Position numbers and translations under genes: made by a program. Positions 34,162 to 43,566 of a DNA stretch of 64,000 nucleotides are shown piece after piece. This stretch comes from Ruminococcaceae bacterium UBA5905 (GTDB lineage: Bacteria; Bacillota; Clostridia; Oscillospirales; Acutalibacteraceae): contig DJEF01000019.1 of NCBI GenBank assembly GCA_002431285.1, positions 13,942 to 77,941 on the forward strand, written 5' to 3'. Every line of letters starts with the position of its first letter. Position 1 is the first letter of the stretch. The notes under the pieces are model-generated. The model was not told the origin of the DNA, ran no database searches, and saw only the letters and a list, made by a program, of their open reading frames with translations.

Positions 34162-35661
34162 TCAAAATTCGGTTCCAAACTGTATCGCGCGAGGAGCTGC
34201 ATCCAGCTTCCGGACCTGCTCCTCAAAGGTTTCCTGAGAATCCGCAGTCAAAACGGCCTCCCCCTGCCAGCGGGCCACGCCGCCCCGGTAGGCGGCATTC
34301 TCTTTGTCATAGCAGGGATTCTCCCCGCCGACAGCGTCCTGTCGTTCCTCCCCGCCCCGGTAAACGCCGTCCGAGGTCTTATACCAGGGGTTCTCCCCAT
34401 AGAGGGAATCCAGCATCTCTTTGCCTGCGGGGTCCGCCGTCTGATACCAGGTGTTCTCCCGGTATACAATAGGGGTCGGCGCCTGCTGGTAGTTCACCAC
34501 CAGCCAATGGCGGCTCTGGTCAAAGGTGTTGCGCTGTACCACAAAATCCTCCGCCGTAAAAGGCGCGCCCCAGGCGCAAAGGAGCGATTCCGCCTGCGGG
34601 TCCGGGCGCTGCTTGCCCCAGCCATAGCCGGAAAAGCGCAGAATGTTATCCTCATAGCGGATATGGTGCATCCCCTCATCGCCGCCCAGAAACAGCTCAA
34701 AGGCAAAGACGCAGTATTCCACGAGATTGCGGCGATAGGTGACATTTTCCACCCGACCGGCGCCGCCCTGATGGGTCAGACCGGCATCGTAGATCTGATA
34801 CACCCAGCAATCCTCGATGCAGATGTCGGCGCAGGCGTTCCAGAACTGAATCCCGTTGCCAAACCGCACATCGTTCACGCCGGGGTTCTGCAGGCAGCCG
34901 CCGATCCAGGCGACCACGCAGCCCCGCACCGTGATGGCGTGGGCGCCATCGGAAAAAGCGATGGCGTGAGCGCCGCCATACTGAATGCACAGGTTCTCCA
35001 TCACGATGTCGTGCACCGCTCCCCCCACGGAGAGAATGCACATCGCCACACCCAGCTCGATCTCGGTATGGAGCGCCGCCGGGGACTGCGCCAGATAGAG
35101 GTACAGAGAGCCGTCGGCGGGATCGTGGTAGAAGTCGTAGTCGTTCTGCACCGCATCCAGGGTATGCAGCTTTTTGATCCCCACCTGTCGTCCGCCGTCA
35201 AAGAAAATACTGCCCACATCCTGCGGGAAGGTGTCGACACACCGCCACACGCCGGGGCGGTCGGTGGGCTGCCAATCCTCCGGGGCGTTATAATTGCGGG
35301 GAGAGCCGTAAATACGGGGCTTTTCCCCCTGCCCATACGCCCCATAGAACACACCGGTGCGCAGGGACACGTGTCCCCGGTATACGCCGCCCCGCTCAAA
35401 CAGCAGGCTATCCCCCGCCTGCACCTGAGCCAGATGCACCTCATAGCCGCCCAGCGTGTGCCACGCCTGCGCCGGGCTGTCGCCGGCATTGGCATCGTCT
35501 CCGGTGGGAGAAATGTAGTAGACCGTGCCGCCGGTGGGCCTGGTATCCGGATAATCGAGGATCCGCTGCCGCCGCTCCTCGGCGGACGGGTCGGACCGAC
35601 CCGTCCGGGGGATCGCTGCCGTGGTAGCGCTATCCGACGCAATAAAGTAGTGACGATCCAT
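34162..35661 (-). CDS. Right-handed beta-helix protein without signal peptide
   Basis: The 499-residue protein is paralogous to the lipoprotein next to it (VYYISPTGDDANAGDS, AGDSLLFERGGVYRG, GNGIQFWNACADI, DNILRFSGYGWG) but starts MDRHYFIASDS with no export signal. It should therefore act in the cytoplasm, possibly on imported oligosaccharides. The C-terminal part carries three short repeats (ENTWYQTAD, ENPWYKTSDGVYRGG, ENPCYDKENAAYRGG) absent from the paralogue. It starts 10 bases after the solute-binding protein gene, so it is co-transcribed. The enzymatic activity is unknown. Confidence 0.8.
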   Translation of the reverse strand: MDRHYFIASDSATTAAIPRTGRSDPSAEERRQRILDYPDTRPTGGTVYYISPTGDDANAGDSPAQAWHTLGGYEVHLAQVQAGDSLLFERGGVYRGHVSLRTGVFYGAYGQGEKPRIYGSPRNYNAPEDWQPTDRPGVWRCVDTFPQDVGSIFFDGGRQVGIKKLHTLDAVQNDYDFYHDPADGSLYLYLAQSPAALHTEIELGVAMCILSVGGAVHDIVMENLCIQYGGAHAIAFSDGAHAITVRGCVVAWIGGCLQNPGVNDVRFGNGIQFWNACADICIEDCWVYQIYDAGLTHQGGAGRVENVTYRRNLVEYCVFAFELFLGGDEGMHHIRYEDNILRFSGYGWGKQRPDPQAESLLCAWGAPFTAEDFVVQRNTFDQSRHWLVVNYQQAPTPIVYRENTWYQTADPAGKEMLDSLYGENPWYKTSDGVYRGGEERQDAVGGENPCYDKENAAYRGGVARWQGEAVLTADSQETFEEQVRKLDAAPRAIQFGTEF

Positions 35662-35671
35662 CCTGTTCTCC

Positions 35672-37141
35672 TTATCCCAGCTTTTTCAGCTCGGCATTCT
35701 TATCCGCCGCGCACTTCTCGATCATAGCTTTGTACGTATCCAGCGTGGTCTTGATCTGACCTTGCTCGGTGCGCCGCAGAGTATAGGACATATCGTGCAC
35801 CGAATTGCCGTACTGGGCCTTATCCACCAGCACATCCATGGTCATATTGGCAATGTTGGTCTGCTTGCGGGTCCATTCGTAGACCGCTTTGGCCTGATCG
35901 TCCACAAAGAAGTTATCCATATCGTAATTGGCGCTGTCCATGAAATACCGGACAAAATACGGCGCCGCCTCGGGGTTGGCCGCATTCTTGGCCACTGCAT
36001 AAGCCTGCGTCTCCGACATACTCAGGTAGGGCTTGTTGTAATCCACGCCCTCCGGCACCGGCATCGGCACCGTGCCCAGAGTCTTGTTGCCCTTGAGGGC
36101 GGTGAAATAATTGTTGGTGGTACGGGCGCAGATGAGGGAATTGTCGATGAGCAGCAGATTGCCGTTGTTGAAACCGTTCACATCATACACCGTGTCGCTG
36201 CACCAGCCGTCCTGCACCGCCGCCGCGGTAAACTGCCAGCCCTTGACCAGACGGGCGTCGTCCATATGGGTCACATACTGGCTCTTATTAGGATCGTAGT
36301 CGATATAGGTCACGCCCTGCACCCGGTTATAATCCATCCCCTCCGACAGACCCCAGGCATAATAGCGGTCGTTATCCACCTTATCCATAAAGGTCTCGCA
36401 CAGCTCCCGCATCTTTTCAAAGGTCCACTTGCCCTCTTTCCAGAGCGTATACGGATCCTCCAGCTGATACTTGGCGATGAGGGATTTGTTATAATACTGC
36501 ACCTCCGGCAGCCAATAAGGCGTCTCCTTGACCGCCATGGCGTAGCGCTTGCCGTTGACCGTATAGATCTTCATGGCGCTGTCATTCCATGCGGTATCGT
36601 TAAAGTTATAATTGAGTTCATCCAGCGTCTTGGCGTTTTTCAGGGTCGCCACATCGGGCCAGCGCATACGGAACGCATCGGGGCCCTTGCCGTCGCCGGA
36701 GGACACCATGGCGGTCAGCTTGGTGGTATAGCTGTCGTAGTCGCCGACCACCCATTTCACCGTGATGCCCGTTTCGTTCTTAAACTTCTTCAGCGCCTCC
36801 GGAGCGCCGGTGGTGTGTCCCGCCGGGTTCCAGTCGTACACTACGAGGGTCTTTTTGAGATTCTTCGGCATCTGCGCCTTGACCTGCTTCCAGGTCAGAG
36901 AGGTCCTCTCGCCGGAATTCACCTTCGTGGTGGGGGTATTCTGCTTCACCTGAGAGGTGGTGCTGTTGGTATCGGATGAGCCGTCCGAGGTGGACACATC
37001 CGACGGCGTATCGGAATCCGCGTCCGGCGCCGAGGACTCAATGATCCACGGGTCCGACGAGGTGGTTGTCTGCTTGCCGCAGGCGGTCGCCGCCAGCAGC
37101 ATAAGCATCGCCAGGGTCAGCGCAACGAGCTTTTTCATCAT
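35672..37141 (-). CDS. Extracellular sugar-binding lipoprotein (ABC importer, family 1)
   Basis: The 489-residue protein has a signal peptide with lipobox AATAC (Cys about 21), a Ser/Asp/Thr-rich linker to about 75 and a type 1 solute-binding domain (about 95-489; TLVVYDWNPAGH, PDAFRMRWPD, WKEGKWTFEKMRELCE). It delivers oligosaccharide to the permease pair encoded just upstream. GGAGGAG precedes the ATG. The 104-base gap before it holds no clear promoter. It differs strongly from the fused binding proteins elsewhere in the window, so this transporter likely has another ligand. Confidence 0.93.
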   Translation of the reverse strand: MMKKLVALTLAMLMLLAATACGKQTTTSSDPWIIESSAPDADSDTPSDVSTSDGSSDTNSTTSQVKQNTPTTKVNSGERTSLTWKQVKAQMPKNLKKTLVVYDWNPAGHTTGAPEALKKFKNETGITVKWVVGDYDSYTTKLTAMVSSGDGKGPDAFRMRWPDVATLKNAKTLDELNYNFNDTAWNDSAMKIYTVNGKRYAMAVKETPYWLPEVQYYNKSLIAKYQLEDPYTLWKEGKWTFEKMRELCETFMDKVDNDRYYAWGLSEGMDYNRVQGVTYIDYDPNKSQYVTHMDDARLVKGWQFTAAAVQDGWCSDTVYDVNGFNNGNLLLIDNSLICARTTNNYFTALKGNKTLGTVPMPVPEGVDYNKPYLSMSETQAYAVAKNAANPEAAPYFVRYFMDSANYDMDNFFVDDQAKAVYEWTRKQTNIANMTMDVLVDKAQYGNSVHDMSYTLRRTEQGQIKTTLDTYKAMIEKCAADKNAELKKLG

Positions 37142-37245
37142 ACGATCTCCTCCTGATTCTGATTCGATTTCAATGGATGGACAAACTGTAACATCGGGTC
37201 CGGATAGCCGATGGGCGTCACCTCCTGCAAGGATCGGTCGTTTTT

Positions 37246-38232
37246 TTATCCCACGATACCGCTGCGTGCCACGCTCTCGATAAAGCGGCGCTGCAGGATC
37301 AGGTACATGATCAGCATGGGCAGGATAAACAGCAGGCAGCCCGCCATGGTGGCGTTGACCGCCTCGGCGGAATACTGGTTATATCCCAGTCCGTACAGAA
37401 TATTGAACATATCGTGGAGCTTCACCGCCAGCGGCTGCCCCTCGGAGAGATACATGGACGGGCCGTAATACTCGTTCCAGTGCCAGATCACCGAAAACAT
37501 AAAGACCGTCATGATGACCACCCCCGAGGAGGGAATCACCACCCGGAAGAAGGTGCCCCAACCGCCGGTGCCGTCGATCCACGCCGCCTCCTCCAGCTCC
37601 CGGGGGAAGCTCTTGAAAAACTGCATATAGATATAGATAAACAGGCCGCCCCGCAGCCCCACCGCCAGCAGCGAGGGGAGATAAAACACCAGCGGCGTAT
37701 CCAGCAGGTTGATGCGCAGCTCCTGCCCGGTGGCTCGGCCGATCAGCCCCAGGATACCTAAAATGTCCGTATAGCGGAAATTCAGATAGGTGGGAATGAT
37801 GATCATGGTGATCGGCACCAGAATATTCAGCAGCAGCAGCCCCTTCAGCAGCCGTTTGCCCCGGAATTCAAAGCGCGCCAGCCCATAGGCGGCGATGGCG
37901 CAGGAGGCCACCTCGATCAATCCGCTCACCAGCTGCACCAGCACGGTGGACAGAAACGAGGCGGTCAGATCCAGCGCCTCGATCGCCAGCCCGAAATTGG
38001 CAAGGGTGTAGCTTTTCGGCACCCACTGCACCGTGGGATCCAGATAGTCCAGCGGATCCTCCAGCGCATGGGACACGATGAACAGAAACGGATACAGCAA
38101 TATGTAGCTGAAAGAAAACAGGAACACATACCGCAGCAGCGAAACCAATACGGACGCTGTGCGGCTCCGGGCTTTATACGCCCGCAGCGATTGCTGAGCT
38201 GCCGTCATGGACAGCGGATTTTTCTCTTTCAT
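37246..38232 (-). CDS. Carbohydrate ABC transporter permease, MalG type (transporter 2)
   Basis: The 328-residue protein has six membrane spans and the EAA-type cytoplasmic loop ELEEAAWIDGTGGWGTFFRVVIP, which contacts the ATPase. It starts 4 bases after its partner permease stops. No ATP-binding gene is nearby; Bacillota sugar importers of this class commonly share one MsmX-type ATPase encoded elsewhere. Confidence 0.94.
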   Translation of the reverse strand: MKEKNPLSMTAAQQSLRAYKARSRTASVLVSLLRYVFLFSFSYILLYPFLFIVSHALEDPLDYLDPTVQWVPKSYTLANFGLAIEALDLTASFLSTVLVQLVSGLIEVASCAIAAYGLARFEFRGKRLLKGLLLLNILVPITMIIIPTYLNFRYTDILGILGLIGRATGQELRINLLDTPLVFYLPSLLAVGLRGGLFIYIYMQFFKSFPRELEEAAWIDGTGGWGTFFRVVIPSSGVVIMTVFMFSVIWHWNEYYGPSMYLSEGQPLAVKLHDMFNILYGLGYNQYSAEAVNATMAGCLLFILPMLIMYLILQRRFIESVARSGIVG

Positions 38233-38236
38233 ACGC

Positions 38237-39145
38237 TCACTCCCACCGCCTCAGACAGCAACGATTGTAGATCAGCAGCACCAGCCCCATCACGGCGCCC
38301 ACAACCAGAAAATATCCCCACAGCATCGCCGAGCTGCTGTCGTAGATCTGGTCGTTCTTCATGATGGAATACGCCTGGGCGATCACCGGATTATCAATGG
38401 CGGTGAACAGCTCGATCATGGTATACACCATCACCAGCAGAATCACGTCCTTGAGCATCGGCACCGTCAGGTACCAAAACTCCTCCCATTTGGTGGCACC
38501 CTCGATCTTCGACACCTCATACAGCTGCGTCGGAATGCTCTGCAGCCCCGACAGGAACAGCACCAGCTGAATCCCGCAGCTCCAGATCAGATCGAATACG
38601 TTGCTCAGATATTTGGAAAACAGCGCCGTCACCTGCTGGGGCAGCTGCAAATTCGACAGAATCTCGTTGAAGTCGATCAGCCCGCCGTATTCGTATTCGG
38701 CGCCGCTGGTGACATTAAACAGGGGCGCGTGGATATAGCCGCTCTTCAGAATGTTGATAACCACGCCCGAGGCGATGATGACCGGCAGGAAGAAGATGGC
38801 CCGCGCCACCAGCCGTCCCCGGAATTTCTGATTCAGCACCACCGCCAGAATCAGGCTCAGCGCCATAATGATCGGCAGGGAGGTAAACATATCCGCCAGC
38901 GCCGCCACCAGATTATTGATATACAGGCCGTTGGACACCAGCATATCCCGATAGTGCCGGACACCGGCAAACGCCATATGGATGCCCTCGCCCGTCACCG
39001 CCATCTCCGAAAAAGAATAGCGCAGGGAATTGACGATGGGAATGATGAAGAACAGAACCAGACCCACGACCCAGTGCGCTACAAACTGGCAGCCGTAGCG
39101 CGCCTTCAGCCGCTCTATTCCGGTTTTCCGCTGAAACCGCTTCAT
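38237..39145 (-). CDS. Carbohydrate ABC transporter permease, MalF type (transporter 2)
   Basis: The 302-residue protein has six spans and the EAA loop QLYEVSKIEGATKWEEFWYLTVP. The ATG at 39145 overlaps the stop of the preceding gene (ATGA) and has GGGAGG upstream; longer in-frame readings overlap the neighbour and lack family similarity. It forms the channel with the MalG-type protein downstream. Confidence 0.93.
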   Translation of the reverse strand: MKRFQRKTGIERLKARYGCQFVAHWVVGLVLFFIIPIVNSLRYSFSEMAVTGEGIHMAFAGVRHYRDMLVSNGLYINNLVAALADMFTSLPIIMALSLILAVVLNQKFRGRLVARAIFFLPVIIASGVVINILKSGYIHAPLFNVTSGAEYEYGGLIDFNEILSNLQLPQQVTALFSKYLSNVFDLIWSCGIQLVLFLSGLQSIPTQLYEVSKIEGATKWEEFWYLTVPMLKDVILLVMVYTMIELFTAIDNPVIAQAYSIMKNDQIYDSSSAMLWGYFLVVGAVMGLVLLIYNRCCLRRWE

Positions 39146-41406
39146 GGCTCTGTTCCCTCCCCTACGATGGCAAATCCGTATGCTGACAATGTTCCCGCCG
39201 GGGATTCCAGCGGGTCTGCGCCGTGATTGGCATACACAATCACGCCGTTGCTGAACACCGTGCGGCTCAGGCCGTCGGCGTCCAGCGTATAGTCGGAGAC
39301 GGTCGCTCCGGCGATGGACGTGTAATATTGCTTTGTGGCGTTCACCGTCTCCGCGATCCACGCCTTATTGCCGGCATAGTCGCTGCGATTCAGTCCGATG
39401 TGGGGGGTGTACGCCATCTCCGTGGTATACTCTCCCACCAGCGAAAAGGCGGGGCACACGCCGCTCTGCACCGCCAGCATCAGCGCCTGCGTCGGCTCCT
39501 CCGCCGTATTGACCGCTGTGCTGTACAGGGGTTTGGCCCCTTTGAATACCATTGCGTAAAACGGAATGCTCACATCCAATCCGTCGTACCGCCCGTCATC
39601 CAGAGGCACCTCCAGCAGCACATCGGCGGATGCCGCCGCATAGCCGTTGGCAGCGGCCGCCGCTACCGGCACACCGCTTTCCCGTACCCGGTCGAACAGC
39701 GCCGCCGTATCCGTCTCGGTTCCCGCCCGTCCGGCATAGGCGGCCGCCGTATAATCGGAATAGGCGGTAGAGGACAGGGAGCTGAGGCTGATGCCGGAGA
39801 TCTGCTTTTTCTGTGCGGTGCGGATGAGCCGGTCGACCGCCCCGCTCAGCTTGCTGCGCTGCAGCAGATACCAGGAGGGCTGGTCGCCGTCGTAGCTGCG
39901 CAGAGCCTTGTCGATCCATTGTTTCTCCACCTTATGCAGAGAAGCGGACTTGGCGGCGTGCAGCAGCGGATGGTACCCGGAGCCGCCGCTGCGGAAATTC
40001 ACCACATCGAAATCGGTGAACAGCAGTCCGCCCAGAGAGCGGCTGCTCTGCTCCAGCGCCAGCCGCTGCCGGTCGCTGCCCAGCGCCCCGGCAAACCCGA
40101 ACCCACCGCCCACGGCGCCCGGGTCCAGCCCGGTCTTGCCGAATCCGCGCAGCTGAGTCACACCCGCCGCACCGGTGAGCGAATGCAGCTCGGTGACAAT
40201 TGCCTCTGCCTGCGCAAAGGTGGTCAACGGTGTCAGCGACCGATAGGGCACCCCCACAAACAGGGAGCGCGTCTGCGCCCCGCCGGACAGATACAGCCCG
40301 TAGGGCAGTGCAGCCCCCTGTTCCTCCGCCGACTGTGTATCCATCCGGAGATACTGCCGATAGCGGCGCGCCATCCCCATATACCCGGCATCCTCGCCGG
40401 ACAGGGGATAAAAGCCTACCGTCATCGTCCCCGGCGTCACCGCGTCCGCCACCCGGACGGTATCCTGATAATCCCAGGAGATCTGGGTGTCGTATACATC
40501 ATAGCCCCGGGCATACAGACTCACATAGACGTGGCTGTACCCGGTGGAGGCCCCCGTCTGCGCCTCGATCCGCGCCGAAGCTGCGCCCTCTTCGATTATG
40601 CCCAGCAGCGCCCGGTCTCCGTCCTTAGCCCCGAATACCGGCAGGCGGATCGGCTCCTCCTCATTGAGCTGCTCCGGCACCAGCCGGGCGGCATCGGTGC
40701 CGTATACATCCCCGCTATAAGAGCGCTCACCGTCGGCATTCTCCGCCGTATACATCAGCGCTCCGCTGCCCGCCGGCACAAACAGGTAGTTCCCCGCGCC
40801 GTCATTGGCGGCGGCGCACAGATAGGGCGCCAGCGACACCGACAGCAGCTGGTTGTCGCCCTCCGCCACACGGGCGAAATCCACCGACACCGCCAGCGAG
40901 TCCTCCCGCAGGGTGTAGGTCACCGGCACGCAGATCTCCACGCCGTCAAAAGCATAGGCCACCTCCACGCCGTCTTTCACCGGGCGGGAAAAGATTCGCC
41001 CGCCCATCACCGCGCCGTCATAGCCGTCGGTGAAATCCGACAGCCGGGTGACCCGGTTCACATAGGAGACCCGCAAAGGCGAAGACAGCAGAGAGTCGGT
41101 GGTCCCGCTCCGATAGGCCTCATAGGGAACGGTGGACCACACGGTGCCGGTCGCCTTTTCGGTCAGCAGCACACAGGCAGCCGTCTCGTCCCATTCCAGC
41201 TGAAAGCGGTCATTCTCCGCCACCACCCGGTCGGCGGGCGTCTCCCATGTTTCGTAGGTCTCCATCGCCTGCTCATAGGCAGAGACCGTCTCCTCCTCCC
41301 AATACGCCGAATCCTCCGAAGCATCCGCGCCGCCGCAGCCGGCCATCCCCGCCAGCAGGGCCACCGCCGCCATACACAGCACCCATTTACATACTCTGCG
41401 GCTCAT
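39142..41406 (-). CDS. DUF5696-like lipoprotein of sugar-transport operons
   Basis: The 754-residue protein has a lipobox (GMAGC, Cys about 24) and a large extracytoplasmic region. An N-terminal beta-rich half (FQLEWDETAACVLLTEKATGTVW, VPVTYTLREDSLAVSV, YLFVPAGSGALMY) resembles the galactose-mutarotase-like sandwich of glycosidases. A TIM-barrel-like second half follows (LRGFGKTGLD, SRSLGGLLFTDFDVV, ISGISLSSLSS). The arrangement suggests a glycosidase relative, and members annotated DUF5696 are often next to sugar ABC genes. I see no certain catalytic pair. It overlaps both neighbours by four bases, so it is translated as part of the transporter unit. Confidence 0.75.
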   Translation of the reverse strand: MSRRVCKWVLCMAAVALLAGMAGCGGADASEDSAYWEEETVSAYEQAMETYETWETPADRVVAENDRFQLEWDETAACVLLTEKATGTVWSTVPYEAYRSGTTDSLLSSPLRVSYVNRVTRLSDFTDGYDGAVMGGRIFSRPVKDGVEVAYAFDGVEICVPVTYTLREDSLAVSVDFARVAEGDNQLLSVSLAPYLCAAANDGAGNYLFVPAGSGALMYTAENADGERSYSGDVYGTDAARLVPEQLNEEEPIRLPVFGAKDGDRALLGIIEEGAASARIEAQTGASTGYSHVYVSLYARGYDVYDTQISWDYQDTVRVADAVTPGTMTVGFYPLSGEDAGYMGMARRYRQYLRMDTQSAEEQGAALPYGLYLSGGAQTRSLFVGVPYRSLTPLTTFAQAEAIVTELHSLTGAAGVTQLRGFGKTGLDPGAVGGGFGFAGALGSDRQRLALEQSSRSLGGLLFTDFDVVNFRSGGSGYHPLLHAAKSASLHKVEKQWIDKALRSYDGDQPSWYLLQRSKLSGAVDRLIRTAQKKQISGISLSSLSSTAYSDYTAAAYAGRAGTETDTAALFDRVRESGVPVAAAAANGYAAASADVLLEVPLDDGRYDGLDVSIPFYAMVFKGAKPLYSTAVNTAEEPTQALMLAVQSGVCPAFSLVGEYTTEMAYTPHIGLNRSDYAGNKAWIAETVNATKQYYTSIAGATVSDYTLDADGLSRTVFSNGVIVYANHGADPLESPAGTLSAYGFAIVGEGTEP

Positions 41407-43544
41407 CGGTAGACCACCTCCATAAACAGGGAATACAGGAAATCGCCGAACTGCTGCACCAGGATCACCACAATAAAGAGGACGAATGCCGCCAAAAACA
41501 TCAGCACGATCGTCGCCAATCCGGTCAGCAGGAATTTGGAAAAGGTATACTCCTGTACTTTGATGATACCCACACTGAAGATAAAGAACGTGAACGCCAG
41601 CACCACCGCATACAGGCTGTGCATCAGAGATACACTGCTCAACGACAGTACCTGAGACAGCAGCACAAACAGGAAATTGAACAGAATCAGCGGCATCATG
41701 GAATAGGCGGAAACGATGAATACCTCCCGCAGCTTCGCCTTGCCGGAGAAGATGGTGCAGACCGCCCAATTGCACAGCGACCACAGCACCAACAACCCCG
41801 CCGTCTGCGCCAGAGTATACAGAGAGCTATAAGAGTGCGCGTCGCTCTGGCTGAACAGGAACCCGCTGGAGGTGGATTTCAGCGTAACACCGGCAAAGAG
41901 CAGCACCGTCAGCCCGGCAGCAATCCACAGGGAGCCAAGCCCCTTATATTTCACATCGTCAAATGCCTGGAAAGGGTGGAAAAACACCCGCGTCGCCGTG
42001 CGCACGGTGACGTTGCGGATGAGCGGTGTTTCCCGCTTGCCCACATACACAAGGAACGCCGCCAGCGCCCCCACCACCAGCAGGCCAACAAGAAACAGCC
42101 AGACAAAATGGGATTTTATGTACGTCGAAACCTGCTGCCGGCGGGCATAATCGTAGGTCACATAGTCCATCCCCGCCTGGGCATACTGCATGGCCGCATC
42201 CATATTCCCCTCGGCGTAATACGCCTTGGAAAGCCCCCGGTACGCCAGAAGGCTGTTGCCGTCCTGCTGCAGCACCGTCTCCCAGTCCGCCTTAGCGGCG
42301 GCATAATCCCCCTCCAGAAAACGGCTCTGCGCCCGCAGAACCGTGCGGCCGTAGTCGGTCGGCGAAAATACGGTCAGGGAGCCCTTCTTGGCATCCGCCA
42401 CCACCACATCGTCCCCATGGACGGTCATGGCCACAGCCGATACAAAGGTGCCCTGTCGCTCTCCCGCTCCGACGCCGCCGCCAAAGGCCGACAGCAGATT
42501 GCAGTCCGCATCATACAGATACAGCCGCCCATAGGTGCTGTCCAGCGCATAGATGTACCCGGCGGCACTCACATCCACCGCCGCCAGATTCTGGGGGCGG
42601 GTTTTGCCCAGCCGCTTCACCAGCTTGGATTCCAGAAAATTATAGCCGGAGGCCGACGCCGAGCCGTCAAAGCTGCGCTTATACAAGATCTGGCTGCCGC
42701 CCGGGCTGAGCATCCGGATCTGGTTGGTTCCGGCAGCGGTATAGGAGGTGCTGCCGGTGCAGGTATACACATATCCGTCCCCGCCCACGCAAATATCCGT
42801 GAACGCATAGGGCAGCGACCGGGCCTGCTGGGATTTCTTTTCGTCGTTGCTGGTGAGCAGATCCCACAGATAGGAGATCGTGGTCAGCACACCCCCCTGC
42901 ACGGTGTTGGCACCGTAAAAGCCCATGAATTCATCCGTGGGCGAATACAGAATCGCACCGTAATAGGAGCCCAGACTGAGAATGTAGGTGTAGCCCTTCG
43001 TATCCCGTACCACCCGGGTGGGCTGATACACAAAGCTATCCGGGATCACCGGAGAGTCCGGCAGGCGATATTCCTGCTGCACCGCGCCGGCGCCGTCCAG
43101 CACCAGCACCCGGCCATTCTCCGTATCGCACAGGAAAATGCGGCCGTCCGCATCCACATAGACCCCCTGGGCATCCTTATAGCGGATCGACCCGGCCGCA
43201 TCGTGTACCGGGATCTCCCGCTCAAAAGTATAATCGGCATTCAGCACCACCAGACGGGATTTTCCGCCGCAGAGCACATAGAGCTTGCCGTCCGGACCGC
43301 AGCAAATATCGGTGATGCCGGAGAGCTTGCTGTCCATTCCCAGAGAGCCGGCGGTGATGACCCGCTCGACCCGGTACATCTCCCGGCTGTATACCGTCTG
43401 CTTGCCGCCATCCGTCCGATCCCACGCCGTATAGGTCTCGGCAGCCTCTGCCGCCGCCGGGAGAGCCAGCACACACAGCGCCGCCAGAACAGCCGCCAAC
43501 ACCGCCGCTGTCTTCCGGAGCATTCTTTTGCACGTATACCGCAC
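41403..43544 (-). CDS. Exported NHL-propeller/TPR protein with C-terminal Yip1-like membrane domain
   Basis: The protein of about 713 residues has a signal peptide and an extracytoplasmic NHL-type beta-propeller (about 30-390; repeated DICCGPDGKLYVL, GVYVDADGRIFLCD, DICVGGDGYVYTC blades). TPR-like helices (about 395-450) lead to one span near 465, then a Yip1-type domain with about five spans (510-713). It sits between the two transporters with four-base overlap downstream. The propeller could bind glycan outside while the Yip1 part associates with the permeases; this is inference. The GTG at 43544 lies 9 bases after GGAGGTG; the ATG at 43523 is an alternative start. Confidence 0.78.
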   Translation of the reverse strand: MRYTCKRMLRKTAAVLAAVLAALCVLALPAAAEAAETYTAWDRTDGGKQTVYSREMYRVERVITAGSLGMDSKLSGITDICCGPDGKLYVLCGGKSRLVVLNADYTFEREIPVHDAAGSIRYKDAQGVYVDADGRIFLCDTENGRVLVLDGAGAVQQEYRLPDSPVIPDSFVYQPTRVVRDTKGYTYILSLGSYYGAILYSPTDEFMGFYGANTVQGGVLTTISYLWDLLTSNDEKKSQQARSLPYAFTDICVGGDGYVYTCTGSTSYTAAGTNQIRMLSPGGSQILYKRSFDGSASASGYNFLESKLVKRLGKTRPQNLAAVDVSAAGYIYALDSTYGRLYLYDADCNLLSAFGGGVGAGERQGTFVSAVAMTVHGDDVVVADAKKGSLTVFSPTDYGRTVLRAQSRFLEGDYAAAKADWETVLQQDGNSLLAYRGLSKAYYAEGNMDAAMQYAQAGMDYVTYDYARRQQVSTYIKSHFVWLFLVGLLVVGALAAFLVYVGKRETPLIRNVTVRTATRVFFHPFQAFDDVKYKGLGSLWIAAGLTVLLFAGVTLKSTSSGFLFSQSDAHSYSSLYTLAQTAGLLVLWSLCNWAVCTIFSGKAKLREVFIVSAYSMMPLILFNFLFVLLSQVLSLSSVSLMHSLYAVVLAFTFFIFSVGIIKVQEYTFSKFLLTGLATIVLMFLAAFVLFIVVILVQQFGDFLYSLFMEVVYR

Positions 43545-43566
43545 TGTTTGCCGCACCTCCGTCCGG

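Noticed and set aside
32434-35727. A plus-strand frame of 1097 codons opposite the two beta-helix genes
   Set aside because: Shadow frame; the minus strand gives a lipoprotein signal and conserved beta-helix motifs.
37142-37205. A small leader peptide before the sugar-binding lipoprotein, ending at its start codon
   Set aside because: An 18-codon frame exists but has no ribosome site at its ATG and no conserved feature that I can see.
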